NCBI GenBank assembly: GCA_023665275.1
Contig: JAMPEF010000002.1
Coordinates: 1 to 64,000 of the forward strand
Direction of reading: 5' to 3'
Source: Alistipes senegalensis
GTDB lineage: Bacteria; Bacillota; Clostridia; Oscillospirales; Ruminococcaceae
Length of the DNA: 64,000 nt
The stretch's first letter is position 1. Each line of letters opens with the position of its first letter. The position numbers and the translations under genes are program-made. Positions 1 through 7,958 of this stretch are shown piece after piece. A model generated the notes under the pieces. That model was not told where the DNA came from. It ran no database searches and was given only the letters and a program-made list of their open reading frames with translations.

Positions 1-9
1 CATATTTTT

Positions 10-38
10 ATTATATCACATTTGCGTTCTTTTGTAAA
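10..38 (-). promoter_or_regulatory. Sigma-A type promoter firing out of the left edge
   Basis: Read on the minus strand, TTTACA (33-38) is followed by a 17-base spacer and TATAAT (10-15). It would start transcription leftwards toward a gene beyond the window, so the operon ending at 81 is probably separate from that gene. Confidence 0.6.
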
Positions 39-80
39 GTAGGTTTACTATAAATCAATTGAAAAAGTAATTTTTTATCT

Positions 81-650
81 TTATCTTATGAATTTATTTT
101 TTCCGTTGCACATGACAAAGACGTATGCCGGAGGAATATTTTTGATTTCTTTCAGATGGTCGGTTATCCGGAAATATTTTTCAAAAAATTTCTTTTTCAC
201 TAAACTGTACTGAAATGTAATAAATCTTCCGTTATTTCCGATGGCTTTTTTTGTTGCTTTCAGGATATTTTCAGAAATTCTTGCCGGAAGACTTGTAAAA
301 GGAAGTCCCGATACAATATAGTTGGCGTTTTCAAATCCATGTTGTGCAAGGTATGTGTTGACATTTTCCGCACTTCCGTTTATTATGTAGATATTCGGCT
401 GATTGCAGAAAATCTTTTCAAGTTCTCTGCAAAAAAGTTCATTCTGTTCAATGAGAATAAGAACAGTTTCGGGCTTACGATGTATAACCAGTTCACGTGT
501 AAATGAACCTGTTCCCGAACCGTATTCTACAATAACTTTTGCAGATTTGAAGTCAATCGGTTTCATCATTTTTCTTGCAAGACTGTTTCCACTTGGTACA
601 ACTGCTCCTATTTTACGTGGGTGTCTGAGATATTCAAGTAAAAAATTCAT
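81..650 (-). CDS. Class I SAM-dependent methyltransferase, phospholipid N-methyltransferase/KsgA-like
   Basis: This 189-residue protein is a Rossmann-fold methyltransferase. The SAM-binding motif I is EYGSGTGSFT (about residues 42-51), an acidic residue ends the next strand (LIEQNE), and SGLPF stands where KsgA and phospholipid methyltransferases carry the N-L-P-[FY] catalytic-loop motif. The opening FLLEYLRHPRKIGAVVPSG is typical of bacterial phospholipid N-methyltransferase-like proteins. I chose the ATG at 650 because AAGGAG lies 11 bases upstream; an in-frame GTG at 662 overlaps that ribosome-binding site. It is the last gene of the operon that begins with smpB. The substrate could be a lipid headgroup or another small molecule; the sequence does not decide. 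Confidence 0.75.
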   Translation of the reverse strand: MNFLLEYLRHPRKIGAVVPSGNSLARKMMKPIDFKSAKVIVEYGSGTGSFTRELVIHRKPETVLILIEQNELFCRELEKIFCNQPNIYIINGSAENVNTYLAQHGFENANYIVSGLPFTSLPARISENILKATKKAIGNNGRFITFQYSLVKKKFFEKYFRITDHLKEIKNIPPAYVFVMCNGKNKFIR

Positions 651-675
651 ACTAATCGCCACTCCTTTATGTAAA

Positions 676-1341
676 CTAATTGTTGAGTATTTCCTTTGCC
701 GTCTGAATCAGAATATCAACACGCATATTAATGCTTTCAAGATGATATGTAACATTAGCGTATTCAAGACTTGACATAACATACATACACTCTGAAAAAT
801 CATTGTTAAGATTCTGCAAATCCCTGTAAATAACGGCAAGACGTTCATTTATATCTGTAAAATATTTAATATCGTTCATTCTGTGAAACTTACAGAAAAC
901 AAGTTCATTGTGAAGTATTTTCAGTTTCAAATTGAATATATAGTCTATTTTATTGAATATAGGGTCTTTCCGGAAGTCTTTGCTCAAATGTTTCATTTTT
1001 GAGATATTATCCATAAATGTTACAATTTCCGTACGGAATTTTTCACGATAGCTTGAAATAAATCCAGTCAGGCGATTCTTGTCGGAAAGACCAAAAAATC
1101 CCATAATATCCCTGCAAATATCTATGATGTTTTTTTCTTCTGACTTATTAAGTTCAGAGATTCGGATATCTGAAAGCTGAATTTTTTCACCGCTGTCAGT
1201 ACGATATATATTATAGCGTATACTTTTATTATTGTTATTCAAATTGGGAAAATGACGCTTCTCCCATTCTTTCAGAATCATGATGATTTCTTTAGTCTCC
1301 GTGCCTATTTTCTTTTTGAAAAATCTTGAAAAAAATCCCAT
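676..1341 (-). CDS. Unknown cytoplasmic protein, 221 aa
   Basis: I do not recognise this family. The protein starts MGFFSRFFKKK, a short amphipathic basic segment that might touch the membrane, and is otherwise soluble, rich in Lys, Asn, Ile and Glu, with long predicted helices in the second half (for example residues 90-150 and 165-220). There is no signal peptide, transmembrane segment or Cys cluster. AAGGGG stands 7 bases before the ATG. It lies 10 bases after the membrane-protein gene at 1352-1867 and just ahead of the methyltransferase, so it is part of the smpB-led operon. A weak resemblance to XpaC/TelA-type helical proteins crossed my mind but I cannot support it. Confidence 0.6.
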   Translation of the reverse strand: MGFFSRFFKKKIGTETKEIIMILKEWEKRHFPNLNNNNKSIRYNIYRTDSGEKIQLSDIRISELNKSEEKNIIDICRDIMGFFGLSDKNRLTGFISSYREKFRTEIVTFMDNISKMKHLSKDFRKDPIFNKIDYIFNLKLKILHNELVFCKFHRMNDIKYFTDINERLAVIYRDLQNLNNDFSECMYVMSSLEYANVTYHLESINMRVDILIQTAKEILNN

Positions 1342-1351
1342 GCAATTCCCC

Positions 1352-1867
1352 TTATATTAATCTCTTAATAATGTGTGTATCGTCAGTTATGGCGTAATTC
1401 CGACCGTTTTCAAGCTTTATATAAATGAAATCGGTATCTTCAGTTGCATTACGCCAGTCAAGAAAACGTGGGCATATATACTGATTATATGACCTGTCAC
1501 TTATATAATAAGGGTGTTTGTTGTGGGGGTTTTTATCACGGTAGACAAACTTTCCGGAAGTAATCGTATACCAGTCATTTTCTATGCACTTTTTGTCACA
1601 GCCGAAACCAAAAGTCTTGCCGAAATTCTTTATAAAAGTCTTAATAAAAGCCAAACCACTCACAAACATATAAAAAAGACAGTCTACATTTGATTCACTT
1701 GCAAATGAACCTGTCATTAAGGTATTCATTTTTATAAGCATAAACATAAATATAAAAATTATGGCACTTGTCCAAAGTATTATAATATCATTGGAACGCC
1801 TCTCACGGATATATTTCAATAAAAACTGTTTCTGTTCTTCATATAAATAAACCTGATATTTTGACAT
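1352..1867 (-). CDS. Two-helix membrane protein, paralogue A of a tandem pair
   Basis: A 171-residue protein of unknown function. It has a charged amphipathic N-terminus (YEEQKQFLLKYIRERRS), two transmembrane segments (about residues 29-48 and 62-82), then a soluble domain with the block CDKKCIENDWYTITSG and an aromatic-rich tail with repeated Tyr, Asn and Arg. The protein encoded at 2298-2792 is its paralogue, nearly identical at the N-terminus and through the soluble domain but diverged in the membrane segments. Topology suggests both ends are cytoplasmic, though this is not certain. GGAGGTG stands 5 bases before the ATG. The family is reminiscent of small YcxB-like membrane proteins with a cytoplasmic domain, but no name can be assigned. 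Confidence 0.65.
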   Translation of the reverse strand: MSKYQVYLYEEQKQFLLKYIRERRSNDIIILWTSAIIFIFMFMLIKMNTLMTGSFASESNVDCLFYMFVSGLAFIKTFIKNFGKTFGFGCDKKCIENDWYTITSGKFVYRDKNPHNKHPYYISDRSYNQYICPRFLDWRNATEDTDFIYIKLENGRNYAITDDTHIIKRLI

Positions 1868-1887
1868 AAAATCACCTCCGGATTTAT

Positions 1888-2301
1888 TCAGTTATAGATA
1901 ATATTTATTTCATTAAATAATGATTGATAAATACTATGTGCTGTAAATGCATTTTTAATTAAAGATATTAAAAAATCTGTTTCTTTGACGTTTTTTTCAG
2001 AAAGATATATTTTTAAATTCCATTTAATTATTTTTATTTGCTTATCAACAACAAAATCAACATATATATCAAATATTTCCTTATTCCATAAGAATTTAAA
2101 TACTGCCGATTTGCTTTTATATGCACTTGTTAAAAACAATCTTGCATTTTGTTCTGTATCAACGGATTCAAAATAGATAAACAGTTTTTTGTCGGGCTGA
2201 TAGATATTTTTAAGATTATACTTATTTACCAAATCTTCACTTTCATTTTCAGTAAGTTCCCTGTATAAAAAAGCTATAAAATCACCTCTGGATTTATTCA
2301 T
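1888..2301 (-). CDS. Unknown small soluble protein between the two paralogues
   Basis: A hypothetical protein of up to 137 residues, acidic at the start (RELTENESEDL) and otherwise Lys/Ile/Phe-rich, with no membrane segment. Two starts are possible. The ATG at 2301 overlaps the stop of the upstream gene (ATGA) but has no ribosome-binding site. Inside the reading frame AGAGGTG is followed, 5 bases later, by ATA at 2277, and that stretch copies the ribosome-binding site and ATG of the paralogue gene at 1867 almost base for base. The true start may therefore be ATA at 2277, giving 129 residues beginning AFLYRELT. I cannot assign a function. Confidence 0.55.
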   Translation of the reverse strand: MNKSRGDFIAFLYRELTENESEDLVNKYNLKNIYQPDKKLFIYFESVDTEQNARLFLTSAYKSKSAVFKFLWNKEIFDIYVDFVVDKQIKIIKWNLKIYLSEKNVKETDFLISLIKNAFTAHSIYQSLFNEINIIYN

Positions 2302-2792
2302 TTATCGACTATGGCATAGTTACGACCATTTTCAAGTTTTATATAAATGAATGTAGTATCTTCCGTTGCATAACGCCAGTCAACAAACCGTGGGCATATA
2401 TACTGATTATATGATTTATCGCTTATATAATAAGGTGGCCTGTTGTGGCGGTTTTTATCACGATACACGAAATTTCCGGAAGTAATCGTATACCAGTCAT
2501 TTTCTATGCACTTTTTATCACACTTGAAACCAAAAGTCTTGCCGAAACCGTCTATTAAAGCTGTGATAAAAACAAAACCACTCATCACCATAATTATACT
2601 GTGATATACAACTGCACATTTTATTTCAAATGAATTTTTCAGTGCTACATCACTATTCAGAAGCAGAAACTTATATATAAAAATTACGGCACTTAACAAA
2701 AGAATTTTAATGCTTTCGGAACGTCTTTCACGGATATATTTCAACAAAAATTGTTTCTGTTCATCATATAAATATACCTGATATGTGGACAC
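2298..2792 (-). CDS. Two-helix membrane protein, paralogue B of a tandem pair
   Basis: A 164-residue paralogue of the protein at 1352-1867: the same N-terminus (YDEQKQFLLKYIRERRS), two transmembrane segments (about residues 28-46 and 63-83) and the same soluble block CDKKCIENDWYTITSG followed by FVYRDKN. It ends a few residues earlier than its sister, at AIVDK. The start is GTG (2792) with AAAGGA upstream, 13 bases after the smpB stop, so it is the second gene of the operon. The stop codon overlaps the ATG at 2301. The duplication includes the intergenic ribosome-binding region, so the unit duplicated was the membrane gene plus its 3' junction. Function unknown. Confidence 0.65.
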   Translation of the reverse strand: MSTYQVYLYDEQKQFLLKYIRERRSESIKILLLSAVIFIYKFLLLNSDVALKNSFEIKCAVVYHSIIMVMSGFVFITALIDGFGKTFGFKCDKKCIENDWYTITSGNFVYRDKNRHNRPPYYISDKSYNQYICPRFVDWRYATEDTTFIYIKLENGRNYAIVDK

Positions 2793-2805
2793 AATACACC
2801 GTCCT

Positions 2806-3270
2806 TTACTGGTTACGGGTTTTAAGATTTCTGTCTATTTCACGTTTAGCATCACGCTTTGCGGAGTCTGCACGCTTGTCATAAAGTTTCTTACCCTTGC
2901 AAAGTCCTAACTGTACCTTAACTTTTGAGTCCTTGAAATATATACTCAACGGAATAAGTGAAAGTCCGTCCTGTTTGAGTGTTCCATAAAGTTTATTTAT
3001 TTCCTTTTTGTGCATAAGCAGACGACGTACACGGAGTGGGTCTTTATTGAAAATATTTCCCTTTTCATACGGTGAAACGTGCATACCTCTTATGAAAAGC
3101 TCTCCTCTGTCCACCGAACACCAGCTATCTTTTAAATTCACACTGCCGTTGCGGATAGATTTCACTTCCGTACCGACAAGCTCTATACCTGCCTCGTAAG
3201 TTTCAAGTACGAAATATTCATGACGTGCCTTTCTGTTTTCGGCTATAGTCTTAGTACCTTTTGAACGCAT
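2806..3270 (-). CDS. smpB: SsrA-binding protein SmpB
   Basis: SmpB binds tmRNA and carries it into stalled ribosomes so that the nascent chain is tagged and released. The 154-residue protein matches the family throughout: [18 protein letters not shown] near the start, [10 protein letters not shown], the strand [20 protein letters not shown], and a basic C-terminal tail ([13 protein letters not shown]) that folds into the mRNA channel. I start it at ATG 3270, which has AAGGAG 8 bases upstream; an in-frame ATG at 3288 lies before that site and is unlikely. It is first in a minus-strand operon with membrane proteins and a methyltransferase, an unusual set of neighbours, and is served by the promoter at 3304-3332. 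Confidence 0.96.
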   Translation of the reverse strand: MRSKGTKTIAENRKARHEYFVLETYEAGIELVGTEVKSIRNGSVNLKDSWCSVDRGELFIRGMHVSPYEKGNIFNKDPLRVRRLLMHKKEINKLYGTLKQDGLSLIPLSIYFKDSKVKVQLGLCKGKKLYDKRADSAKRDAKREIDRNLKTRNQ

Positions 3271-3303
3271 ATAAAATGCTCCTTTCATGAATTATTTTAA
3301 TAA

Positions 3304-3332
3304 ATTATATCATATTTTTACAGCTATTGCAA
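3304..3332 (-). promoter_or_regulatory. Promoter of the smpB operon
   Basis: On the minus strand TTGCAA (3327-3332), a 17-base spacer and TATAAT (3304-3309) stand about 35 bases before the smpB start. The leader is short and shows no structure. The rest of 3333-3445 shows nothing I can name. Confidence 0.65.
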
Positions 3333-3445
3333 GCATTTTCAGGATAAAAAACACACAAATAATTTTAATAAAACTTATTTATATAATTTCTATGAATACT
3401 ATAATTCATACTTATTTTTTATTATACGTTTATTATTCTGAATTA

Positions 3446-3482
3446 CAAAAAAAGAAGTCCGGAAAAAACAAATATCCGGACT
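3446..3482 (-). terminator. Intrinsic terminator of tRNA-Ser
   Basis: On the minus strand AGTCCGGA pairs with TCCGGACT (8 bp, loop of about 12) and is followed by TCTTTTTTT. It lies 15 bases past the CCA end of the tRNA. Confidence 0.85.
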
Positions 3483-3497
3483 ACTTTAATATGATAC

Positions 3498-3588
3498 TGG
3501 CGGAGATGGTGGGATTCGAACCCACGGAACGTTTTACCGTTCAAACGATTTCGAGTCGTTCTCGTTATGACCACTTCGATACATCTCC
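3498..3588 (-). tRNA. tRNA-Ser, anticodon CGA
   Basis: A 91-base serine tRNA with an encoded CCA end. The acceptor stem pairs GGAGATG with CATCTCC, the discriminator base is G, and the anticodon stem AACGA/TCGTT encloses the loop CTCGAAA, giving anticodon CGA (reads UCG). The long variable arm GAACG-GTAAAA-CGTTC is the class II mark of tRNA-Ser, and the T arm is GTGGG-TTCGAAT-CCCAC. It is a stand-alone transcription unit with its own promoter (3604-3632) and terminator (3446-3482). Confidence 0.96.
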
Positions 3589-3603
3589 ATATGGTACTTT
3601 AAT

Positions 3604-3632
3604 ATTATATCACATACGGAAATAAAAATCAA
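3604..3632 (-). promoter_or_regulatory. Promoter of tRNA-Ser
   Basis: On the minus strand TTGATT (3627-3632), a 17-base spacer and TATAAT (3604-3609) lie 15 bases before the mature 5' end of the tRNA. Confidence 0.7.
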
Positions 3633-3697
3633 GTGTTTTCATAAAAAATATTTATTTTAACAAATTATATTTTTTATGAAAAATTCATATATTTTGC

Positions 3698-3726
3698 TGG
3701 ACATTCTGCATAAAATATGTTATAAT
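3698..3726 (+). promoter_or_regulatory. Promoter of the beta-CASP hydrolase gene
   Basis: TGGACA (3698-3703), a 17-base spacer and TATAAT (3721-3726), then AAAAGGAGG at 3741-3749 before the ATG at 3757. Confidence 0.7.
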
Positions 3727-3756
3727 TATTGTAACATAATAAAAGGAGGTTTTTCT

Positions 3757-5349
3757 ATGAAAATGATTTTTATCGGCGCTAATCATGAAGTAACCGGCAG
3801 CTGTACATATCTTGAGGCTTGCGGAAAAAAATTCCTTGTGGATTTCGGCATGGAACAGGGTGAGGATTCTTTTGAGAATGCACAAATACCTGTTGCACCT
3901 TCGGAGATAGATTTTGTACTTCTCACCCACGCCCACATTGACCACTCCGGAATGCTTCCGCTTTTATATGCCGGAGGTTTCAGCGGTGAGATACATTCCA
4001 CAAAAGCTACAGCAAATCTATGCTCTGTAATGCTCCGTGATTCCGCACATATTCAGGAATTTGAGGCAGAATGGAAAAACCGTAAAGCCCGTCGGCGTGG
4101 TGACGAGGAATATGAACCGCTCTACACTATGGACGAGGCTATAGGGGCATCGGAATTATTTGTCCCGCACACCTATGAAATACCCGTTGAAATCTGTGAA
4201 GGAATAACTGTTACATTCCGTGATGCCGGTCATCTGTTAGGTTCGGCAAGCGTCATAATTGACCTTATGGAAGATGACGTTTCAAGGCGGATAGTTTTTT
4301 CCGGCGATATAGGAAATACAAATCAACCACTTATCCGTGACCCTCAGTATATCGAAAATGCCGACTATGTAATTATGGAATCGACATACGGAAGCCGTAT
4401 CCATAACAGACCCACGGATTACGTCACGGCACTTGCGGATATTCTCCAAAAAACTTTCGATAATGGCGGAAGTGTTATTATACCATCGTTTGCAGTCGGA
4501 AGAACTCAGGAAATGTTATATTTCATACGTCAGATAAAAGCCGATAATTTAATTACCGGTCATGAAGATTTTCCGGTATACGTCGACAGTCCGCTTGCTA
4601 ATGAAGCTACAGATATTTTCATTAATAACCGTGAAAGCTGTTATGATGAAGAGGCGCTTTCATTTGTACGGCGTGGCATAAATCCGATAACTTTTGATGG
4701 GCTTATCCGTACCGTAACAAGTGACGACTCACGAGCTATAAACGACGATACACGTCCGAAAGTCATTATTTCCGCAAGCGGTATGTGTGAAGCCGGACGC
4801 ATAAAACATCATCTTAAACATAATCTATGGAAGCCCGAAAATACTATACTTTTTGTCGGCTATCAGGCTATAAATACACTCGGCAGAAGTCTTGTCGACG
4901 GCGCAAAAAAAGTAAAGCTATTCGGTGAAACCGTTACAGTTACCGCAAAAATACAACAGCTCCCAGGTGTAAGCGGTCATGCAGATTCCGACGGTCTTAT
5001 GAAATGGGCTGAATCCATTTCGGGTGTGCGGAAATTCTTTATAAATCATGGTGATTCAACATCATCGGAAACATTCGCACAGAAGTTACGTGATGAACTC
5101 AGTGTTGATGTATACGTACCATACAGCAGTGCAGAATTTGATATAACAAATGGTGTTGTTACAGTCGACGCCGAACCACGTCCCGTGCCGAAAAAATCCC
5201 ATGCCAACGAAAACGTGCATTACAATAACCTGCTCACAGCATCGGAACGCCTATACAGGCTTATTCAGAACTCACAAGGGCGCACTAATGCCGATATGCG
5301 TAAACTCGCTGAGGCTATAAACAGACTCTATGAAAAATGGAAACTATGA
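3757..5349 (+). CDS. MBL-fold beta-CASP ribonuclease-like hydrolase (CPSF/RMMBL family)
   Basis: A 530-residue metallo-beta-lactamase protein of the beta-CASP group, which cuts RNA. The zinc-binding signature HAHIDH is at residues 58-63, a second histidine is in DAGHLLGSA, and an aspartate in FSGDIGN. The beta-CASP cap holds the helix after SFAVGRTQEML and the ASGMCEAGR motif, and the conserved SGHAD motif lies near residue 410, in the RNA-specificity (RMMBL) domain. The C-terminus carries a short helical tail. It is not RNase J, which is longer. The start at 3757 has a near-perfect AAGGAGG site 7 bases upstream; an ORF extending upstream overlaps the promoter. Its stop overlaps the 3' end of the convergent CotH gene by 6 bases, and no terminator lies between them. 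Confidence 0.9.
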   Translation: MKMIFIGANHEVTGSCTYLEACGKKFLVDFGMEQGEDSFENAQIPVAPSEIDFVLLTHAHIDHSGMLPLLYAGGFSGEIHSTKATANLCSVMLRDSAHIQEFEAEWKNRKARRRGDEEYEPLYTMDEAIGASELFVPHTYEIPVEICEGITVTFRDAGHLLGSASVIIDLMEDDVSRRIVFSGDIGNTNQPLIRDPQYIENADYVIMESTYGSRIHNRPTDYVTALADILQKTFDNGGSVIIPSFAVGRTQEMLYFIRQIKADNLITGHEDFPVYVDSPLANEATDIFINNRESCYDEEALSFVRRGINPITFDGLIRTVTSDDSRAINDDTRPKVIISASGMCEAGRIKHHLKHNLWKPENTILFVGYQAINTLGRSLVDGAKKVKLFGETVTVTAKIQQLPGVSGHADSDGLMKWAESISGVRKFFINHGDSTSSETFAQKLRDELSVDVYVPYSSAEFDITNGVVTVDAEPRPVPKKSHANENVHYNNLLTASERLYRLIQNSQGRTNADMRKLAEAINRLYEKWKL

Positions 5350-7737
5350 TTTCTTCCAGACGGCTTTTATAGTCATATCGTTTTCAGGGAGAATTTTTAT
5401 AACAGGAGATTTTATTTCCGTCGCTGAAAGTTTCGCACCGGTTACAATCCATTTTTCAAATTCATAATTTTCTTCCGGAACGGCTGTTATAGTTATTTTA
5501 CAGTCGGAAAAATACTGACCTTTCCAGTCCTTGCCGGAAATATCCGGAGTAATTGTATTTATCTTTATACTTCCCTGCCTGCTCTGTTTAAGAGTTACGC
5601 TTTTAAGAGAGCCGTTAAGTCCGGCGGCTCTTTTAAGGCTGTCTGTGGCATATGTAAAGCGATTCTGATAAAATTCTTTTATAGTATTCATTTCGCTGTC
5701 AAATCTGTATACATTATCAGATATTTTAAATCTGCTGGCATAAAATCTCTCACACGTATCAAGAATCTGCTGACGGTATTTTTCCCTGTACTCCTCAATT
5801 ACGGAATCTGTCTTCTCCGGACTGAAATCATAATTAACTAAATCCATAAACGTATTGCAGAATTTTTCTTTAAAATCCGGATTTCTTAAAAGACGGGTAA
5901 ACATCCGGCTGATGTTATAATCATAACCGGCTATACGTGCGAAAGTATCGGCTTTATATGATGTATCATTATTTTTAAATAAACCCGTCGTGAAATCTGT
6001 ATCAAAAAGCAACATACGCCATCTGCCATCCGCATAGGGATTTGATTTATCAATCTTATCAGAACGCCATACCGCAAAATTATTCCATGGCCAGTCACCG
6101 TTGCACCAGTAAATCTGTACCGCAAAATATTCAATAAAACTTTCTATATCAACTTCACTGCAAAAATCCTTGTAATTTTCGTCAGATGTCATGTCTACAT
6201 ACACGTATTTTGAAAGAAGTTTATTCCAGTCTTTGTAATCCTCTTCCGTACCCTCTTCAACTTCATTATTTTTTATTATAGCGACGTTTTTCTTTTTTAT
6301 ATCATAGTGATTTTTTATAAAGCTGTCGTCGGTCTTTTCGGTGAGAGTATAAAACCCCCAGAACTCACCGTCTATGAAAACTATACATTCATTCATGGGC
6401 TGCATGGTAAGATTTCTGTCATTTATTAACTTCTGATTTATATTATCTCTTAAATATGAATAAGATGTATCATTTCCGGCATTTCGTATAGAAAGTCTGT
6501 CATAAGTTTTAACTGGTTCACCCGTGATGGCATTTACTGCCTGACCGTCGAAAAAATCATAATCAAATTCCTTACAGCCGTATTCCTCACGGGCGTATAT
6601 ATTAAAGCTCTTCTGTGGCGTTGCACGTGATGTAGCGCCCTTTACTCGTATACCTACATTTTCCGAAAGAACTTTTTTCCCCTTGTCGAATACCTCAAAA
6701 ACTGCCTCACGTTCCCATTCTCTGCCTTTCTGAGTGTAATTTGCTTTTTTGTTCCATGCCTCAATACTTTCTGAGTTATACATATCATAATATGCACCCT
6801 TGACATATATTCCGGTTTTATAGTCAAACAGATTGTCAGGGTCTGTGACTATGGAAATAACTTTCATATCCTTATAGTATGAACCGTAAGTCTTTCCTAA
6901 AAAATAACTTGCTGTAACAGTCCTGCTCCGTCTGCCGATTTCGTCAACAGCTACTGCACGTATAACAAAAGCCTTATCTACCTTTTTAACGGGTGCTGAC
7001 GCACCATATGCACTTATATCGGTGCGTGCGCTCAATACGTTAGGCGAATCTGATTTATCATACACCCGTATATGTGCATTGTATTTCTGTGAATTAATAT
7101 TCGGATTACTGCCGTCAAGAGTATAATATACCGTTGTTCCACGTGGAACATTTATAGTAAGCATGAAATCTTTTTCATAAAACCCACTTTCGTGGGAAAG
7201 TTCCGGCGCTTCTACCTGAATTTTTTCATTAGGTGAAATGTTCGATTGATAGGGCGTACACTCCATGATGGCATAATTTCCGCTACCGTCCGGAAACTGT
7301 CCATATGATGTATCCGGTTCTGTCTTTTTAAAAGTAATCCTGTCTTTTTCGTTGCCTTTTCGGTCCGAAAGAATCAATATATTTTCTTCATTGTCTATGT
7401 CAATATCGGCGTGCTGTGGCGAACAGAAAATAACCGTCTTCTGTCCTGCTTTAAGGACAGTACCAGCCGCAAGCGTACATTTTAAAGGGTCATTCGGGTC
7501 GTCCGAAAGTCCCCAGCCGCTTAAATCAACTTTATCTGTTGAACTGTTGCATATTTCCACCCAGCTATATAACTCTCCGTCCGGCGCTTTATAAAATGTA
7601 TTCTCTGAACATACTTCGTTTATGCTTATTCCGCCGCTTGCTGAATGCACTTCTGGCGGTATCTGAATACAAAAAAATACACCGGCAATTATTCCGGCGG
7701 AAATTATCCGGATAAATCTTTTAATTATATTATTCAC
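5344..7737 (-). CDS. Secreted CotH-family protein with lamin-tail and chitobiase-like domains
   Basis: A 797-residue exported protein. Residues 1-32 form a signal peptide (two basic residues, then an Ile/Ala-rich core, VHSASG at the end). Next come a lamin-tail domain (about 35-150; ISINEVCSEN, WVEICN, LSGWGLSDD), a chitobiase/beta-hexosaminidase-type Ig-like domain (about 175-285; TVYYTLDGSNPN), the CotH kinase-like domain (about 290-620; VRVKGATSR-like IRVKGATSR, FYTLTEKTDDSF, FDTDFTTG) and a C-terminal InlB-type repeat (about 715-795; YEFEKWIVTG). CotH domains in Bacillus phosphorylate coat proteins; in ruminococci such domains occur in cellulosomal or surface proteins. I see no dockerin and no sortase signal, so attachment is unclear. 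A good minus-strand promoter lies at 7762-7790. Confidence 0.88.
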   Translation of the reverse strand: MNNIIKRFIRIISAGIIAGVFFCIQIPPEVHSASGGISINEVCSENTFYKAPDGELYSWVEICNSSTDKVDLSGWGLSDDPNDPLKCTLAAGTVLKAGQKTVIFCSPQHADIDIDNEENILILSDRKGNEKDRITFKKTEPDTSYGQFPDGSGNYAIMECTPYQSNISPNEKIQVEAPELSHESGFYEKDFMLTINVPRGTTVYYTLDGSNPNINSQKYNAHIRVYDKSDSPNVLSARTDISAYGASAPVKKVDKAFVIRAVAVDEIGRRSRTVTASYFLGKTYGSYYKDMKVISIVTDPDNLFDYKTGIYVKGAYYDMYNSESIEAWNKKANYTQKGREWEREAVFEVFDKGKKVLSENVGIRVKGATSRATPQKSFNIYAREEYGCKEFDYDFFDGQAVNAITGEPVKTYDRLSIRNAGNDTSYSYLRDNINQKLINDRNLTMQPMNECIVFIDGEFWGFYTLTEKTDDSFIKNHYDIKKKNVAIIKNNEVEEGTEEDYKDWNKLLSKYVYVDMTSDENYKDFCSEVDIESFIEYFAVQIYWCNGDWPWNNFAVWRSDKIDKSNPYADGRWRMLLFDTDFTTGLFKNNDTSYKADTFARIAGYDYNISRMFTRLLRNPDFKEKFCNTFMDLVNYDFSPEKTDSVIEEYREKYRQQILDTCERFYASRFKISDNVYRFDSEMNTIKEFYQNRFTYATDSLKRAAGLNGSLKSVTLKQSRQGSIKINTITPDISGKDWKGQYFSDCKITITAVPEENYEFEKWIVTGAKLSATEIKSPVIKILPENDMTIKAVWKKS

Positions 7738-7761
7738 TTCCTTTTCAACAACATATCCCTA

Positions 7762-7790
7762 ATTATAACACAATAATTACTTTTTGTAAA
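7762..7790 (-). promoter_or_regulatory. Promoter of the CotH gene
   Basis: On the minus strand TTTACA (7785-7790), a 17-base spacer and TATAAT (7762-7767), about 25 bases before the start codon at 7737. Confidence 0.7.
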
Positions 7791-7877
7791 GCAACCGTTT
7801 TACTTAAATGAATGTCAAAAAAATACTGTATTTTTTAGCTATTATGCATAAAAATAAAGCTGATTTGGTGAAAACAC

Positions 7878-7906
7878 TTGAAAACCTATCGTGAGTATGT
7901 TATAAT
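7878..7906 (+). promoter_or_regulatory. Promoter of the PAS-GGDEF-EAL gene
   Basis: TTGAAA (7878-7883), a 17-base spacer and TATAAT (7901-7906); the gene starts at 7959 after GGGGAGG. Confidence 0.7.
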
Positions 7907-7958
7907 ATAAGGAACTATAAGGAATATTTTATCGGAAAAATGTCGGGGAGGACTGAAA

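Noticed and set aside
3287-3625. Plus-strand ORF of 112 codons with MVGFEPT
   Set aside because: It reads through the tRNA-Ser and its terminator in antisense; this peptide is a well-known artefact of antisense serine/leucine tRNA genes.
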